From: Negativicoccus massiliensis
GTDB taxonomy: Bacteria > Bacillota > Negativicutes > Veillonellales > Negativicoccaceae
Direction: 5' to 3'
Length of the DNA: 64,000 nt
Assembly: GCA_900155405.1 (NCBI GenBank)
Contig: LT700188.1
Location: forward strand, 806,001-870,000
Part shown: positions 63,585-64,000 of the stretch, piece after piece
Layout of the letters: each line of letters opens with the position of its first letter
Numbering within the stretch: the first letter of the stretch is position 1
Notes under the pieces: generated by a model
What the model saw: the letters and a program-made list of their open reading frames with translations, nothing else
Database searches by the model: none
What the model was told of the DNA's origin: nothing
Translations under genes and position numbers: made by a program

Positions 63585-64000
63585 TCACTGTTTGATAACT
63601 AATACCGGCACCTTCGCGTGTTTCACCACGTAGGAAGAAACCGAACCGACCAACATGCTCGCCAATGTTCCCATGCCGCGGCTACCCATAACGATCAGGT
63701 CCGCATTATATGTGTCCGCCATTTTGAGAAGATCTTCCCGTGGTGAGCCGACCGTATACGCGATTTCATAATCGATTCCCGCCGGTACATGATCTTTCGC
63801 CGCCGCCAAAATCCGGCGTCCGAATTCCCGCTGGTAATCCGTCGTTTCTTTCAATTTGGCTTCCGTATCCGGCTTGTAGTCGACGCGATCATCCGCTTCC
63901 TTGCGATTGCGCGGCGGTTCAAACCAAGCCGTCGTGAAGTACTGGATATCCATGATGTGTGTAAGAATCAACCGACTGCCGAATTTTTCCGCCAGGTCCA
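63585..64000 (-). CDS. Universal stress protein A-family, 5' end beyond the window
   Basis: The frame stays open to the window edge (upstream codons read DLAEKFGSR), so the N-terminal part is cut. The visible 138 residues end with VMGSRGMGTLASMLVGSVSS, the ATP-binding motif, and VPVLVIKQ. It is 13 bp before the next paralogue, so the genes are probably co-transcribed. Confidence 0.9.
   Translation of the reverse strand, partial: DLAEKFGSRLILTHIMDIQYFTTAWFEPPRNRKEADDRVDYKPDTEAKLKETTDYQREFGRRILAAAKDHVPAGIDYEIAYTVGSPREDLLKMADTYNADLIVMGSRGMGTLASMLVGSVSSYVVKHAKVPVLVIKQ

Overview
The window comes from a diderm (Gram-negative-walled) member of the Firmicutes, most likely class Negativicutes near Veillonella or Megasphaera. 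The gene order is Firmicute-like: dnaX-ebfC-recR-bofA, DUF1934-argS, T-box and ECF modules, and a TatA/TatC pair without TatB. Yet a small outer-membrane beta-barrel ending in Phe is present. A tandem pair of CobT paralogues resembles the phenol-activating ArsAB enzyme of Sporomusa and Veillonella. The genus cannot be fixed from the sequence alone. Base composition is moderately GC-rich, so long antisense reading frames are common and were discarded.

Layout. 0-7 kb: exported protein, a degenerate hairpin repeat region, outer-membrane barrel, ClC chloride transporter, 2-hydroxyacid dehydrogenase, phosphohexomutase with a TrpR-like regulator, and a B3/B4-domain protein. 7-10.5 kb: dnaX-ebfC-recR-bofA, preceded by the SRP RNA gene. 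10.6-19.5 kb: a probable seven-gene operon on the minus strand (membrane-anchored protein, sdaAB, sdaAA, cca, class B PBP, fhs, folD). 19.8-22.4 kb: Dps with a PerR-like box, flavodoxin, amino acid permease. 22.4-23.5 kb: eleven tRNA genes behind one consensus promoter. 23.6-26.5 kb: two CobT paralogues and a LarC N-terminal-half protein. 26.5-34.2 kb: metalloprotease, aldehyde dehydrogenase, then murA, an MreB-like protein, a lipoyl-like domain protein and an S55 peptidase. 34.5-43 kb: AbgT transporter with PepT, an ECF S component, DedA, DUF1934-argS-pyrG. 43-48.5 kb: a YkvI-like transporter, an aminotransferase, and an ECF transporter under a T-box that probably reads tryptophan. 48.6-50.2 kb: a sodium:solute symporter broken by a sequencing artefact. 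50.2-57.9 kb: RibU-like S component, TatA/TatC facing a Tat-exported HD-domain protein, tRNA-Gly, three membrane or exported proteins. 57.9-62.5 kb: a six-gene operon (DUF2157, GDYXXLXY, ArsR-type regulator, SixA, YfbR, pyridoxal kinase). 62.5-64 kb: three universal stress proteins, the last cut by the window edge.

The most important point for any user is at 48665-48740. A complete 58-nt Illumina universal adapter plus a poly-A tract lies inside a real gene, followed by about 170 bp of AT-rich sequence of unknown origin. The best biological leads are the ArsAB-like pair with a missing catalytic Glu, a FolD lacking its catalytic Lys and Gln, an ECF transporter whose two ATPases have complementary defects, an MreB paralogue lacking the usual catalytic Glu, and a Tat-exported HD-domain protein next to the Tat genes. 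No CRISPR array, insertion sequence, prophage or replication origin was seen.
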